A DNA stretch of 64,000 nucleotides from Agrobacterium vitis (lineage in GTDB: Bacteria; Pseudomonadota; Alphaproteobacteria; Rhizobiales; Rhizobiaceae): the NCBI RefSeq assembly GCF_013426735.1, contig NZ_AP023272.1, positions 1,408,501 through 1,472,500 of the forward strand, given 5' to 3'. Position numbers and translations under genes: made by a program. Positions 27,762-37,076 of this stretch are shown one piece after another (the stretch's first letter is position 1; every line of letters starts with the position of its first letter). Under the pieces are notes generated by a model. That model was not told where the DNA came from and searched no databases. It saw only the letters and a program-made list of their open reading frames with translations.

Positions 27762-28403
27762 TCACGCCTGGCCGAACAGGCCGTGGATCGGATCGTATTT
27801 CAGGGAGATTTCGGAGACGCTGCCGCCGAACTTGGCAATGCTGGGCGTGCCGGCGATCTCGGTGATGATCGTCTGGCTTTCGAATTCGGCCTGCAACCAG
27901 ACGTAGACATAGGTGAAGGGCGTCATGCGGATCGACTGGGTGGCGAGCACGGTCTGGGCCGAGATCGGCTTACGCTCATGCAGCTTCCTGTTGACGAGAG
28001 CGTCCTGGGCAAGACCGAAGGTCAGGGCCGGATAGCGATCGAAATCCATGTTGTTGATTGCAGCATAGGTGCCGGTATTTACCGGCAGCGCGCTGCTGTT
28101 TTTTCGGAAGGGGGCGAAGATGTTGTTGTTGGTGAATTCGTAGTATCCGCCGTCGAGCGCTGGGTCTCTCGAGGCTTCGCTCAGCTTATTGATAGATACG
28201 CCATGTTCTACGCTGTCGGTCGAAGCATAGATCCAGTAATTCTCCTCCCATTCGATGGTCGTGACCTGAAAGGGGTCGATATCGACCCAAATCACGTTCG
28301 GAGCGCCATTGCCGACCGGCTTGGCAACCGCCACACGCTGGCCGGCTTCCTTGATGAGGCCCAAGACATCGGTGTCGAATTCGAGAGACAGGGAATATTT
28401 CAT
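27762..28403 (-). CDS. Hypothetical protein, beta-rich
   Basis: A 213-residue protein I cannot assign. It has no signal peptide or membrane helix. The sequence alternates aromatic and hydrophobic residues as in a beta-sandwich: MKYSLSLEFDTDVLGLIKEAG, NVIWVDIDPFQVTTIEWEENY, YYEFTNNNIFAPF, and TYVYVWLQAEFESQTIITEI. The regular strands suggest a soluble lectin-like or pore-forming fold, but this is only an impression. The upstream region to 28740 is A+T-rich and adjoins a recombinase gene, so this pair may be mobile cargo. Confidence 0.7.
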   Translation of the reverse strand: MKYSLSLEFDTDVLGLIKEAGQRVAVAKPVGNGAPNVIWVDIDPFQVTTIEWEENYWIYASTDSVEHGVSINKLSEASRDPALDGGYYEFTNNNIFAPFRKNSSALPVNTGTYAAINNMDFDRYPALTFGLAQDALVNRKLHERKPISAQTVLATQSIRMTPFTYVYVWLQAEFESQTIITEIAGTPSIAKFGGSVSEISLKYDPIHGLFGQA

Positions 28404-28740
28404 ATTTTCCAGATCCTTAAGTTGGGGTCATGTGATGCTCTCGGACGTTTTCTCCGTCTCGAAAGCGTTCCCATTTGCAATCCGATACATAAAAAATACA
28501 ACCCAGGGATATTTTAACATTATATACAACTAAATAGAGAATTGTTTGCGTTCTACTTGTAATGCTCAACTCTCCGCTGTTGCTTGCCAGAAAAAAAACA
28601 CCAAAAATGAGCACTTTAAGGTCGTTTTTTAGGTTGAACGCGCTCTCTGGTTGTGATTAAAAGGGAACCATTATGATACACTTATTGTTGATCTCAACTT
28701 TGAGACTTTAAATTTCATCTATTATGAGTGTTTTTGACTG
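28404..28740. other. A+T-rich gap between the unknown gene and the recombinase
   Basis: About 340 bases, visibly A+T-rich after 28480, with no gene. It should hold divergent promoters for the 213-residue gene and the recombinase. If the recombinase is a resolvase its res subsites would be expected here; I see no clear array of inverted repeats. Confidence 0.5.
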
Positions 28741-29307
28741 ATGCGTATTGGTTATGCTCGCGTTTCCACCAGTGATCAGAATCTTGATCTTCAACTCTCG
28801 GCGTTGGCGCAGGTCGGATGTGAGAGGATTTTTTCGGATCAGGGGCTCTCCGGCGCCACGCGGCAAAGGCCGGGTTTGATGGAGGCGCTTGCTGCGCTCA
28901 AACCAGGCGATACGCTGGTGATCTGGCGCCTTGACCGATTGGGGCGCTCTTTGTCGCATCTGATCGAGATGGTCACGGAACTTGGAGAGCGGAAAATTGG
29001 CCTCTATTCCGTCAACGAATGTATCGATACGGCTTCAGCTGGCGGCGTTCTGATTTTCCACATCATGGGCGCCCTCGCACAGTTCGAGCGCAGTTTGATT
29101 TCCGAGCGAACGCGGGCGGGCATGTCAGCCGCGCGGCAGCGCGGCAGCGCCATAGGGCGGCCCGTCAAGCTGACGACGCAGGATGTGGAGGTGGCGCGTG
29201 GTGCCATTCATGGTGGATCTGTCACCGTCCAGGGAGCGGCGCGCGACATGGGCATCAGCCGCGCCACGCTCTATCGCGCACTTAGACGCAAGAGCGCCTT
29301 TCAGTGA
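28741..29307 (+). CDS. Serine site-specific recombinase (resolvase/invertase)
   Basis: A 188-residue small serine recombinase of the Tn3 resolvase / DNA invertase group. The catalytic serine is in YARVSTSDQNLDLQ; arginines are in IWRLDRLGRSLSHL and in FERSLISERTRAG along the E helix; the C-terminal Hin-like HTH is GAARDMGISRATLYRAL. Full length and apparently intact. No transposase is adjacent, so it is either a remnant of a Tn3-type element or an inversion system. Confidence 0.92.
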   Translation: MRIGYARVSTSDQNLDLQLSALAQVGCERIFSDQGLSGATRQRPGLMEALAALKPGDTLVIWRLDRLGRSLSHLIEMVTELGERKIGLYSVNECIDTASAGGVLIFHIMGALAQFERSLISERTRAGMSAARQRGSAIGRPVKLTTQDVEVARGAIHGGSVTVQGAARDMGISRATLYRALRRKSAFQ

Positions 29308-29386
29308 AGGCGGATGTTGCGGGTTGAGCCCGCGGCACAATTTCCTCTTACACCGCTTCCGGTCTATAGACTTGCGCAACAGGCGC

Positions 29387-30337
29387 TCACGCCGCGACCT
29401 GATGGAAGAACTGCATGCTGGCTTCCACCGCATGGGGGATTTCGCTGGTGTGATTGCCTTCCACCTCTTGCGACGAGATGATGGCGTTGGCGGCCCTTGC
29501 ACGCTTTATCAACAGGGCGGCATTATCCTCGAAGCTGGTTTCGGTTTCGGCATGCAGCAGTTTGACCGGGCATTTGAAGCTATGGGCATAGCAGACAGCA
29601 CTGCGCACTTCGAATTCATGCGGGCGGCTGTCGTCGAAGCGAATGTCTTCTGGATAGCGATTGAAAAAACGGAAGGCATTCGGATTGCCTGATATCGGCA
29701 CGCTGGCGCGGAAGCGGTGGGTGCTCATCGCGGCCAGCATGGCAAGCGTGCCACCAATGCTGTGACCGGCCAGAAATACCCGCTCGCGGTCAACGCCGGG
29801 CAGGTGGGAGAGCCGGTCGGCTGCCGCCAGCACGTCATCCACTTCGTCGTAAAAACCGGAAAAAATCCCCATCTGGCCGTTTTCACCGCGCATGGAGGGC
29901 ATCATCACCACATAGCCAGCGTCCGCATAGCCTTTCAGCGGCTCCCACTGGCCAGCACCCATGGCATTGCCGCCATGCAAGAACAGCACGGCGGGCTTCA
30001 GTTTACGCTCGCGTTTATAGGTGGATACCCAGGCCGCCAGGGTCAGTTCACCGCCACGCCCTGAGCGGTAGAAAATCCGGTTGGCGCCCGCAGGTGCGGT
30101 CAAGGGCTCATATTTGTCGGGGGCGGGGCCTTTTTGCAGCAGCCGGGTGCGAAAGCGCTCGCGCATTTTCATATAGTCATGATGCAGTAGGCGCGGCTCA
30201 GCGGGAACGTCAAAAGCATGTGCGAAAGACGGTGCGGCCAGTGTGGCTGCAATGCCGCCAAGCAGTCCGCGCCGCGTCAGTATTGCTTGTTTGCCTAACG
30301 CGTCGTCATATCCCATGCCGAATTCCTTCATTACCAT
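29387..30337 (-). CDS. Alpha/beta hydrolase with Tat signal
   Basis: A 316-residue prolyl-oligopeptidase-like alpha/beta hydrolase. The N-terminus has a twin-arginine signal, LTRRGLLGGIAATLAAPSFA with an AHA cleavage site, pointing to export of a folded enzyme. Catalytic features: oxyanion loop FLHGGNAMG, nucleophile GHSIGG, acid near HAETETSFEDN and histidine in EGNHTSE. The ATG at 30337 has AGGGG upstream; a second ATG at 30316 is possible. Substrate unknown, perhaps an ester or small peptide. Confidence 0.87.
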   Translation of the reverse strand: MVMKEFGMGYDDALGKQAILTRRGLLGGIAATLAAPSFAHAFDVPAEPRLLHHDYMKMRERFRTRLLQKGPAPDKYEPLTAPAGANRIFYRSGRGGELTLAAWVSTYKRERKLKPAVLFLHGGNAMGAGQWEPLKGYADAGYVVMMPSMRGENGQMGIFSGFYDEVDDVLAAADRLSHLPGVDRERVFLAGHSIGGTLAMLAAMSTHRFRASVPISGNPNAFRFFNRYPEDIRFDDSRPHEFEVRSAVCYAHSFKCPVKLLHAETETSFEDNAALLIKRARAANAIISSQEVEGNHTSEIPHAVEASMQFFHQVAA

Positions 30338-31044
30338 TTATGCCCCTGCCGTTTTCATCCATGCAATGCGCACCTGTCTTTTATATGTCGGACCTGTTAC
30401 GCAAGTCTTCAAATTCCGCAGCGGCTATGACCTTAACAACCGTTTCTGAATGCATCCTGTCTGCGACATGCGCGGGATAGCGTATCGATGTTTCCAGAAC
30501 ACGATAGGTCGTGATTCGAATATTCCTGACGCTAGCGCATAAACGGTCAAACCGGAATCGGTTCAACACGACAATTATGTGCATCTACAATGGCAAATCA
30601 GCAATTCGGCTCTCTGGCTTGGTGGCGATGGCTTATCGTGTTTGTATACAGCTTTTTCGCCAAGACAACTTTTGTTGACCTGAAGATAGAGCAGCCGTTA
30701 GCCCGGAAAAGGGGCGGCATCACGGCATTCATCAAGCCTGATTTGAGGCGAGGGTGGCGCGCCAGCCCCTCTATCGTTTTCTCTGTTGCCGATGGTTTCA
30801 ACATTCAGACATGGTGGTGGGGAAACCTGAAGGAGCTGCTTATAAATCTCGCAGTTGCATCGAATTTATGCGTGCTGTTGCCAGCGCCTAAAGCGAGGTT
30901 GGTCACAGCGCTGGCGAACGCCCAGTTTTTTGGCTGTTTTCGCGGGATTTTGGCGGATCGAAATATTTCATTCAAATTGAGCACGCTTCTTGCATTGTAA
31001 AAGGCACTGTATTCATATGGCTAAAACAAACGGGGATAGCGCCA
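30338..31044. other. Intergenic region between divergent genes
   Basis: About 700 bases. An open plus-strand frame of 136 codons (30590-31000) is present, but its composition (many Trp and Phe, no family, no ribosome site) does not look coding. Imperfect palindromes such as AACCGGAATCGGTT near 30550 are visible. It holds the promoters of the Tat hydrolase and the ATP-grasp operon. Confidence 0.5.
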
Positions 31045-32454
31045 TTGGCATTTGATGAAATGATTACGGCGGACGGCAGCCCGCGCGGACCGTACCAGAA
31101 ATATTTCGACTGGTATTCGAGCCAGGACCCCAAGCATCTGATCGCAAAATCGCGGGATGCGGAAACCATCTTCAGAAAGACCGGCATTACATTCGCCGTT
31201 TATGGTCACGAGGATTCCTCGGAAAAATTGATTCCCTTCGATCTCATTCCCCGGATCATTTCCGGCCAGGAATGGCGAAAGCTTGCCCAGGGTATCGAGC
31301 AGCGCGTGTTAGCGCTCAATGCCTTTCTGGACGACATCTATCATAAGCAGGAAATCATCAAGGCTGGCCGCATCCCCCGCGAGCTGATCGAGAACAATGT
31401 CGCCTTCCTGCCGGAAATGATCGGCTTCCGTCCGCCGGGTGGCGTTTATACCCATATCGTCGGCACCGACATCGTGCGCACCGGCGAGGGCGAATTCTAT
31501 GTGCTGGAGGATAATGCCCGCACGCCGTCCGGTGTCAGCTATATGCTGGAAAACCGCGAAACCATGATGCAGATGTTTCCCGAACTGTTCCAGCTGAACA
31601 AGGTGCAACGGGTCGAGGACTATCCTTATCTGCTGCGCCAGTCGCTGGCTTCACTGGCACCCCCCGGCTGCAAAGGTAAGCCGCGCGTTGCGGTGCTGAC
31701 GCCGGGCATCTACAATTCCGCCTATTACGAACATTCCTTCCTGGCCGACATGATGGGTGTGGAACTGGTGGAAGGCTCCGACCTGCGCGTCATCGACGGC
31801 AAGGTGAAGATGCGCACCACCCGTGGCTATGAAGCGATCGATGTGCTTTACCGCCGTGTCGATGACGATTTCCTCGATCCGCTGACCTTCCGCCCGGATT
31901 CGGCGCTGGGCGTGCCTGGCATTATGGATGTCTACCGCGCTGGCAATATCACCATCGCCAATGCGCCCGGCACCGGTATTTCCGACGATAAGGCGATCTA
32001 TTCCTACATGCCTGAAATCGTCGAGTTTTATACGGGACGCAAGGCGATCCTGGAAAACGTGCCGACCTGGCGCTGTTCGGAAGCCGGTAGTCTGGCCTAT
32101 GTGCTCGAACATCTGGAAGAACTGGTGGTCAAGGAAGTGCATGGCTCCGGCGGCTACGGCATGCTGGTCGGGCCGACCGCCAGCAAGAAGGAGCGGGCTC
32201 TGTTTGCCGAAAAGCTGAAGACCCGTCCCAGCAACTACATTGCCCAGCCGACCCTGTCGCTCTCGACCGTGCCGATTCTGGTCAACAAGGGCATCGCGCC
32301 CCGGCATGTCGATCTTCGTCCCTATGTGCTTGTCTCCGACAAGGTGCAGATCATTCCCGGCGGTTTGACCCGCGTGGCCCTGAAGCAGGGCTCGCTGGTG
32401 GTCAATTCCAGCCAGGGCGGCGGCACCAAGGATACATGGGTATTGGAGGACTGA
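31045..32454 (+). CDS. Circularly permuted ATP-grasp protein (type 2)
   Basis: A 469-residue circularly permuted ATP-grasp enzyme, expected to ligate amines to carboxylates in an unknown small peptide-like product. Features: YQKYFDWYSSQDPKHL near the start, EDNARTPSGVSYMLENRE, DVLYRRVDDDFLDPLTFR, KEVHGSGGYGMLVGP, and a C-terminal VVNSSQGGGTKDTWVLED. Start is a TTG at 31045 with GGGGA upstream; an ATG at 31060 is the alternative. First of three genes (ATP-grasp, Alpha-E, transglutaminase) that are a well-known conserved set. Confidence 0.92.
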   Translation: MAFDEMITADGSPRGPYQKYFDWYSSQDPKHLIAKSRDAETIFRKTGITFAVYGHEDSSEKLIPFDLIPRIISGQEWRKLAQGIEQRVLALNAFLDDIYHKQEIIKAGRIPRELIENNVAFLPEMIGFRPPGGVYTHIVGTDIVRTGEGEFYVLEDNARTPSGVSYMLENRETMMQMFPELFQLNKVQRVEDYPYLLRQSLASLAPPGCKGKPRVAVLTPGIYNSAYYEHSFLADMMGVELVEGSDLRVIDGKVKMRTTRGYEAIDVLYRRVDDDFLDPLTFRPDSALGVPGIMDVYRAGNITIANAPGTGISDDKAIYSYMPEIVEFYTGRKAILENVPTWRCSEAGSLAYVLEHLEELVVKEVHGSGGYGMLVGPTASKKERALFAEKLKTRPSNYIAQPTLSLSTVPILVNKGIAPRHVDLRPYVLVSDKVQIIPGGLTRVALKQGSLVVNSSQGGGTKDTWVLED

Positions 32455-33401
32455 TGGTCATGCTGGGAAGAACTGCAAACGGCCTCTTCTGGATGTTCCG
32501 GTATATCGAGCGGGCTGAAAACATCGCACGTCTGGTGGATGCGGGGCTGCGCGTCTCGCTGACCCGGTCCGGTGCCACCGACGACGACTGGACTGGCGTG
32601 CTGCAAAGTGCCGACGTTCTGGATATTTTCCTGGAAGCGCATCCGAAAGTAACGGCGGCGGATGCCATCGACTTTCTGCTGCGCGACACGGCCAATCCGT
32701 CCAGCGTGATGTCCTGCATCGACAGCGCCCGCAACAATGCCCGCATGGTGCGCACCGCGCTGACCCGGGAAACCTGGGAAGCCACCAACGAATGCTGGAT
32801 CGAGCTGAAACAGCTTCTGGCGCGCAAGCTGAAATCCGCCGACCTGCCGGAAACCATCGATACGGTGAAGCGGCGGGCCGGGCTGATCCGCGGTGCGTTC
32901 CACGGTTCCATGCTGCGCAATGAGATCTATAATTTTGCCCGGATCGGCACATTCATCGAGCGAGCAGATAATACCAGCCGCATCCTCGATGTGAAATATT
33001 ATGTGCTGCTGCCCTCGATAAACCAGGTCGGTTCATCGCTGGACAATATCCAGTGGGAATCGATCCTGCGTTCGGTGTCGGCGCATCGGTCTTATCGCTG
33101 GGTCTATGACGGCGATTATCTTGCCGCCAATATTGCCGATTTCCTGATCCTCAATGGACAGATGCCACGGTCTCTGGCCTATTGCTATGAGAAGATCGTC
33201 AGTAATCTTGCCTATATCGGCAAGGAATATGGTGAGCGGCTGCCCGCCCATGAAACAGCCGACAGCATCCGTGCGTCGCTGCGCTCCAGCAATATTACCC
33301 GGATCATGGATCAGGGCCTGCACGAGTTTCTCGATAATTTCATTTCCCGCAACAACCGGTTGGGGCATGAGATTAACGAGGGCTACCGATTCTACAGTTG
33401 A
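32454..33401 (+). CDS. Alpha-E domain protein
   Basis: A 315-residue all-helical Alpha-E (DUF403) protein beginning LGRTANGLFWMFRYIERAEN, the family signature. It has RGAFHGSMLRNEIYNFARIGTFIERADNT in the middle and an Asn/Arg-rich C-terminus. Found as partner of circularly permuted ATP-grasp enzymes; molecular role unknown. The start ATG at 32454 overlaps the stop of the ATP-grasp gene (TGATG), so the pair is translationally coupled. Confidence 0.92.
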   Translation: MVMLGRTANGLFWMFRYIERAENIARLVDAGLRVSLTRSGATDDDWTGVLQSADVLDIFLEAHPKVTAADAIDFLLRDTANPSSVMSCIDSARNNARMVRTALTRETWEATNECWIELKQLLARKLKSADLPETIDTVKRRAGLIRGAFHGSMLRNEIYNFARIGTFIERADNTSRILDVKYYVLLPSINQVGSSLDNIQWESILRSVSAHRSYRWVYDGDYLAANIADFLILNGQMPRSLAYCYEKIVSNLAYIGKEYGERLPAHETADSIRASLRSSNITRIMDQGLHEFLDNFISRNNRLGHEINEGYRFYS

Positions 33402-33415
33402 GCGGGGCACAAGCG

Positions 33416-34240
33416 ATGCGTCTGAAAATCAATCATGTGACGGAATATAGCTATGATGAGCCGGTGCAGTTCTCGCTCCAGCGGCTCAGGCTGACCCCGA
33501 TCGAAAACCCTGGCCTGCACGTGCTGTCCTGGACGATCGTGGTGGATGGTGCCAATGTCGAGGCCGGGTTCAACGACCAGTTCGGCAATCATACTCATCT
33601 GGTGTCCTTTGAGGGGGATGCCAAATCCGTGCGGATCGTTGCATCGGGAGAGGTGAAGACCGAGGATCGCGCTGGTGTGTTCGGCGCCCATACCGGCTAT
33701 GTGCCGCTTTGGCTTTATCTGCGCGATACGCCGCGCACCAAGGCCGGAAAGCTGGTGCGCGATCTGGTCAAAAGCCTGGCGGGCGACAACGAACTGGCCA
33801 GGATGCACGACCTGATGGCCCGTGTGCATGAACAGGTGCGCTATGAGACGGGGACGACCACCACCGAGACGAACGCCGAACAGGCGCTGGAGGCGGGGAT
33901 CGGCGTGTGCCAGGATCATGCGCATATCATGATCTCGGCCGCCCGGCTGATGAACATGCCAGCCCGTTATATTTCCGGCTATCTGATGATGGAAGGGATC
34001 GAAGAGCAGACGGCAACCCATGCCTGGGCCGAAATACACCTTCCATCACTCGGCTGGGTCGGCTTCGATGCCGCCAATAATGTCTGCCCGGACGCCCGCT
34101 ATGTGCGGCTTGCCTCTGGCCTGTCCTACGCCGACGCAGCACCAGTTTCCGGCATGCGCATCGGCCTGGCGGGGGAGGATATGTCCGTAACGGTCAGCGT
34201 CGCGGAAACCGGTCAAAGCCAGTCGCAGAGCCAGGGGTGA
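33416..34240 (+). CDS. Transglutaminase-like cysteine protease family protein
   Basis: A 274-residue transglutaminase-like protein. N-terminal beta domain MRLKINHVTEYSYDEPVQ, then the catalytic Cys-His-Asp core: GIGVCQDHAHIMISAARLMN (Cys), ATHAWAEIHLPSLGWVGFDAANN (His and Asp). Without a signal peptide it is probably cytoplasmic. The ATG at 33416 is preferred over a TTG at 33398 that overlaps the Alpha-E stop. The C-terminus is Ser/Gln-rich (GQSQSQSQG). Third gene of the conserved trio. Confidence 0.92.
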   Translation: MRLKINHVTEYSYDEPVQFSLQRLRLTPIENPGLHVLSWTIVVDGANVEAGFNDQFGNHTHLVSFEGDAKSVRIVASGEVKTEDRAGVFGAHTGYVPLWLYLRDTPRTKAGKLVRDLVKSLAGDNELARMHDLMARVHEQVRYETGTTTTETNAEQALEAGIGVCQDHAHIMISAARLMNMPARYISGYLMMEGIEEQTATHAWAEIHLPSLGWVGFDAANNVCPDARYVRLASGLSYADAAPVSGMRIGLAGEDMSVTVSVAETGQSQSQSQG

Positions 34241-34281
34241 AGGCAGGAGTTGCCGCTGCTTGCGGTGGGAGACTTTCTTTG

Positions 34282-34313
34282 CAGCGCCGTCGTTTTATAA
34301 ACGTGCGGCGCTG
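34282..34313. terminator. Bidirectional terminator between convergent genes
   Basis: CAGCGCCG (34282-34289) pairs with CGGCGCTG (34306-34313), with inner CGTTT/AAACG pairing, and T-rich sequence on both sides. It lies between the transglutaminase gene and the converging LysR gene. Confidence 0.8.
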
Positions 34314-34360
34314 TAATACTTTAAGTCTGCTGGATAATTACCATTCCGTTTTCGAATGTC

Positions 34361-35254
34361 TCAAGCCTCTGATGCCTTTGGCAATTCGAGATCTTGCGTG
34401 GCGGTGAGTATGCCGATCAGGAAATCCAGCACGACCCGCACCCGTGGTGCGTGGCGAATATCGTCATGTACCACCATCCATAATTCGCGCCGTGGCGGCG
34501 TGAGCCGGCTCGGGCATTTCCTGAGACGGGTATCATTATATCCAAGATAGTCCGGCAACAGCGCCACGCCGAGGCCGGCGGCGGCCGCTTGAACCTGGCT
34601 CGCGGCATCACTGCATCGCAACGCAATGGTTCTCGACCCGATGTGCTGCATCAACCAGCTCTGTTGCGGCAAAATATCGTCCGCCTGAAGATAGGTGATA
34701 AATTCCCAGTCATCCTCCGCGATGTCATAGGTGTGGCTTGCGAAAAAGAAGAATGGGATATCGCGGAGTTTGCGGGTGACAAGTCCGTTCGAGAGTGGGC
34801 GCGACAATCGTAGTGCAATATCCGCTTCGCGCCGATTGAGATTTGCAAAATCCTTGTCACTCGACATCGTGATTTCGATTTCGGGGTACTGGCGATGCAG
34901 GGAAACTAGTTTCGGTGCCAGCAAGAGCGATGCCAGCCCGGGTGGCGCGGAAATATGCACAGCTCCCGCCAATGCTGCACCGCCGCCTGCTGCCGCCCGT
35001 TCCACGCTGGCCATTGCTTCTTCGACGGGTAGTCCCAGGGTCGCCAGTTCATGACCCTCTGCTGTCAGTCGGACTTCTCTCGCCAGCCGCTCCAGCAGCT
35101 TTATACCGAGTTCCACCTCCAATGCCGCAACCCTCCGGCCAACAGTGGTGTGATCGACGTGAAGCAGGCGTGCTGCCCGTGAGAAGCTACCCGTTTTGGC
35201 GAGGGTCAGGAAGCACCGATAATCATCCCAGTTCACTTGTGCGTTTCTCCACAT
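34361..35254 (-). CDS. LysR-family transcriptional regulator
   Basis: A 297-residue LTTR. The N-terminal HTH is DDYRCFLTLAKTGSFSRAARLLHVDHTTVGRRVAALE, then a substrate-binding domain (HISAPPGLASLLLAPKLVSL, ISMSSDKDF-like strand, LGVALLPDYLGY). The DxxRxFLxLAxTGS start is typical of LTTRs that act on a divergent oxidoreductase gene. The ATG at 35254 is taken since the longer frame has no ribosome site. The divergent quinone oxidoreductase is its probable target. Confidence 0.9.
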   Translation of the reverse strand: MWRNAQVNWDDYRCFLTLAKTGSFSRAARLLHVDHTTVGRRVAALEVELGIKLLERLAREVRLTAEGHELATLGLPVEEAMASVERAAAGGGAALAGAVHISAPPGLASLLLAPKLVSLHRQYPEIEITMSSDKDFANLNRREADIALRLSRPLSNGLVTRKLRDIPFFFFASHTYDIAEDDWEFITYLQADDILPQQSWLMQHIGSRTIALRCSDAASQVQAAAAGLGVALLPDYLGYNDTRLRKCPSRLTPPRRELWMVVHDDIRHAPRVRVVLDFLIGILTATQDLELPKASEA

Positions 35255-35418
35255 GTACTGTGCGGAAATATGCACTATCACACATGAGCCTGCCAGATAT
35301 ACCAATGCACAAAGATGCAAATGCACCTCGCCTCGAGATGTCTGAAAATGGAATACCAAAATGCTTGGCAAGAAGCCTTGGTATGACAGCGAGGGTGCGA
35401 CACACAGGGAGTGAGCCG

Positions 35419-36381
35419 ATGACTTTGGTCATGGAATTTCAATATCCTGGCGCAGCGGATGTTTTGCAGCCGGTTTCGCGTGACATCGTCTCTCTCAAGT
35501 CAGGTGAAATTCGCCTGCGGCAGACGGTGGTCGGTGTCAATTATATCGACATCTATCACCGGAGCGGCGCCTATCCTTTGCCCTTGCCGGCGGTGCCGGG
35601 TGTGGAAGCCTTGGGCGTGGTTGAAGAGGTGGCCGATGACGTTACCGATTTCCAGGTTGGCGACCGGGTGGCCTATGCAGGATTGCCAGCTGGCAGCTAT
35701 GCGGCCAGCAGGATCATTCCGGCCTTCATGGCGGTAAAGCCGCCTGCGGAGCTTGATGACGAGCTTCTCGGCGGATCGTTTCTGCGTGGATTGACCGCGC
35801 ATATGCTGCTTGAAACCGTGGGCCATGTGTCGCCGGGGCAGGTGGTTCTGGTTCATGCTGCGGCCGGCGGGCTTGGCCTGATCCTGACGCAATGGGCGAA
35901 GAAGAAGGGCGCAAAAGTCATCGGCACCGTAGGATCGCAGGTAAAGGCCGATCTCGCGACACAACACGGCCTCGACCATGCTATCCTTTACAAACAAAGC
36001 GATTTTGTCGATGTGACGTTGGGACTGACGAAGGGCCGGGGCGTTGATCTGGTCATCGATGGTGTGGGTGGCGATACCCTTGCAGGAAGCCTGCGCGCCG
36101 TGCGTGTTTTCGGACTGGTGGCATCGATCGGGCAAACCGCAGGCGCCTTGCCACTCATCGATCCCATGAGCCTTGTCAATCGATCGCTCATTCGGGCGAG
36201 CATTATTTCTCTCCTTGCCGATCGGGATGCATACCGGCGAGCAGCTGAAGCGTGGTTCGAGGTGCTGAAAGCTGGCTTCAGCCTGCCGGAAGGCGCACGC
36301 TATTCCTTGGCGCAAGCGGCGCAGGCCCATGCCGACCTGGAGGAAGGACGAACCTCCGGCTCCGTCAGGCTGATTGTTTAG
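35419..36381 (+). CDS. NADPH:quinone oxidoreductase (MDR/zeta-crystallin type)
   Basis: A 320-residue zinc-free medium-chain reductase. GroES-like N-terminus (VVGVNYIDIYHRSGAYPLPLP, PGVEALGVVEEV, VGDRVAY), nucleotide motif VLVHAAAGGLGLILTQWAK and VIDGVGGDTL. Reduces quinones or enones with NADPH in the cytoplasm. The ATG at 35419 has AGGGAGTG upstream; longer frames run into the LysR gene and are shadows. Divergent from LysR. Confidence 0.92.
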   Translation: MTLVMEFQYPGAADVLQPVSRDIVSLKSGEIRLRQTVVGVNYIDIYHRSGAYPLPLPAVPGVEALGVVEEVADDVTDFQVGDRVAYAGLPAGSYAASRIIPAFMAVKPPAELDDELLGGSFLRGLTAHMLLETVGHVSPGQVVLVHAAAGGLGLILTQWAKKKGAKVIGTVGSQVKADLATQHGLDHAILYKQSDFVDVTLGLTKGRGVDLVIDGVGGDTLAGSLRAVRVFGLVASIGQTAGALPLIDPMSLVNRSLIRASIISLLADRDAYRRAAEAWFEVLKAGFSLPEGARYSLAQAAQAHADLEEGRTSGSVRLIV

Positions 36382-36471
36382 CTCATATCGCTGATGCCGT
36401 GCCGCTCTTGGAAACTAATTCCGGTTCTGTCCGTTGTGCTGTAGAGTTCTTGGCAAATCAGGACAGGCGCG

Positions 36472-36939
36472 ATGTTGTTTGGACAATCGATCTTTCAATC
36501 CGTCGTCGAGCGGCTTTCCAACGAAGAGGCGGAAAAGGCCGAACGTGAGGGTGAGGTCAATCACTACCGCGTCTCTGGATTGAATACCGGCTTCGTTCAG
36601 GAAAACAGCCACGTGCCACAAGCCGCTGCGGCGTGGGCGCAAGAGCAATATCTCGAGCTGATGCCTGATGAAGAGCCTGTTTCCGAGGCAGAATTGGTCG
36701 AGGAGGAGGTGGCTCCCCCGGAAATGCCCGCTTACCTCGCGCGTCTTGCGCCGGAGGAAGTCGCGGAGGATCTGGGTATTGCTGATAATGACGAGACTTC
36801 AAGCTTGAAAGCGAAGCGGAGAGCGTTTGCGCAGCTCAATCACCCGGACCTGGTTCATCCGTTATTTGCGGATGCGGCTCATACCCGGATGACCATTGCC
36901 AATCAACTGATAGACCAGGCCCTGAAGACAAGATCTTGA
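36472..36939 (+). CDS. Protein with a degenerate C-terminal J-like segment
   Basis: A 155-residue acidic protein. The first about 100 residues are Glu/Ala-rich with coiled-coil tendency (SVVERLSNEEAEKAEREGEV). The last 55 look like a J domain: EDLGIADNDETSSLKAKRRAFAQLN followed by HPD and a helix ending MTIANQLIDQAL. Known J domains activate DnaK through HPD; whether this one does is unproven. It is cytoplasmic by lack of a signal or TM. It ends 95 bp before a terminator shared with marR. Confidence 0.7.
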   Translation: MLFGQSIFQSVVERLSNEEAEKAEREGEVNHYRVSGLNTGFVQENSHVPQAAAAWAQEQYLELMPDEEPVSEAELVEEEVAPPEMPAYLARLAPEEVAEDLGIADNDETSSLKAKRRAFAQLNHPDLVHPLFADAAHTRMTIANQLIDQALKTRS

Positions 36940-37033
36940 AAACCCAACAGTCAGGGAAAAGCTCTTGTTTGTCGGGCCGGGTAGGCGATAGCTGAAATTT
37001 TCACGGAAAATGAAGCAGCCTTTCAATGCGATA

Positions 37034-37065
37034 ACTCAGGTCCGGATATGAGTTCGGACCTGAGT
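37034..37065. terminator. Terminator between convergent genes
   Basis: An 11-bp perfect stem, ACTCAGGTCCG (37034-37044) with CGGACCTGAGT (37055-37065), and a 10-base loop, between the J-like gene and marR. It could serve both directions. Confidence 0.75.
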
Positions 37066-37076
37066 CTGATTGACCA

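Noticed and set aside
30590..31000. 136-codon plus-strand frame upstream of the ATP-grasp operon
   Set aside because: No ribosome site, unusual Trp/Phe content and no family. It is more likely a chance frame in a promoter region.
34915..35418. Upstream extension of the quinone oxidoreductase frame
   Set aside because: Antisense to the LysR gene and not oxidoreductase-like; the ATG at 35419 is preferred.
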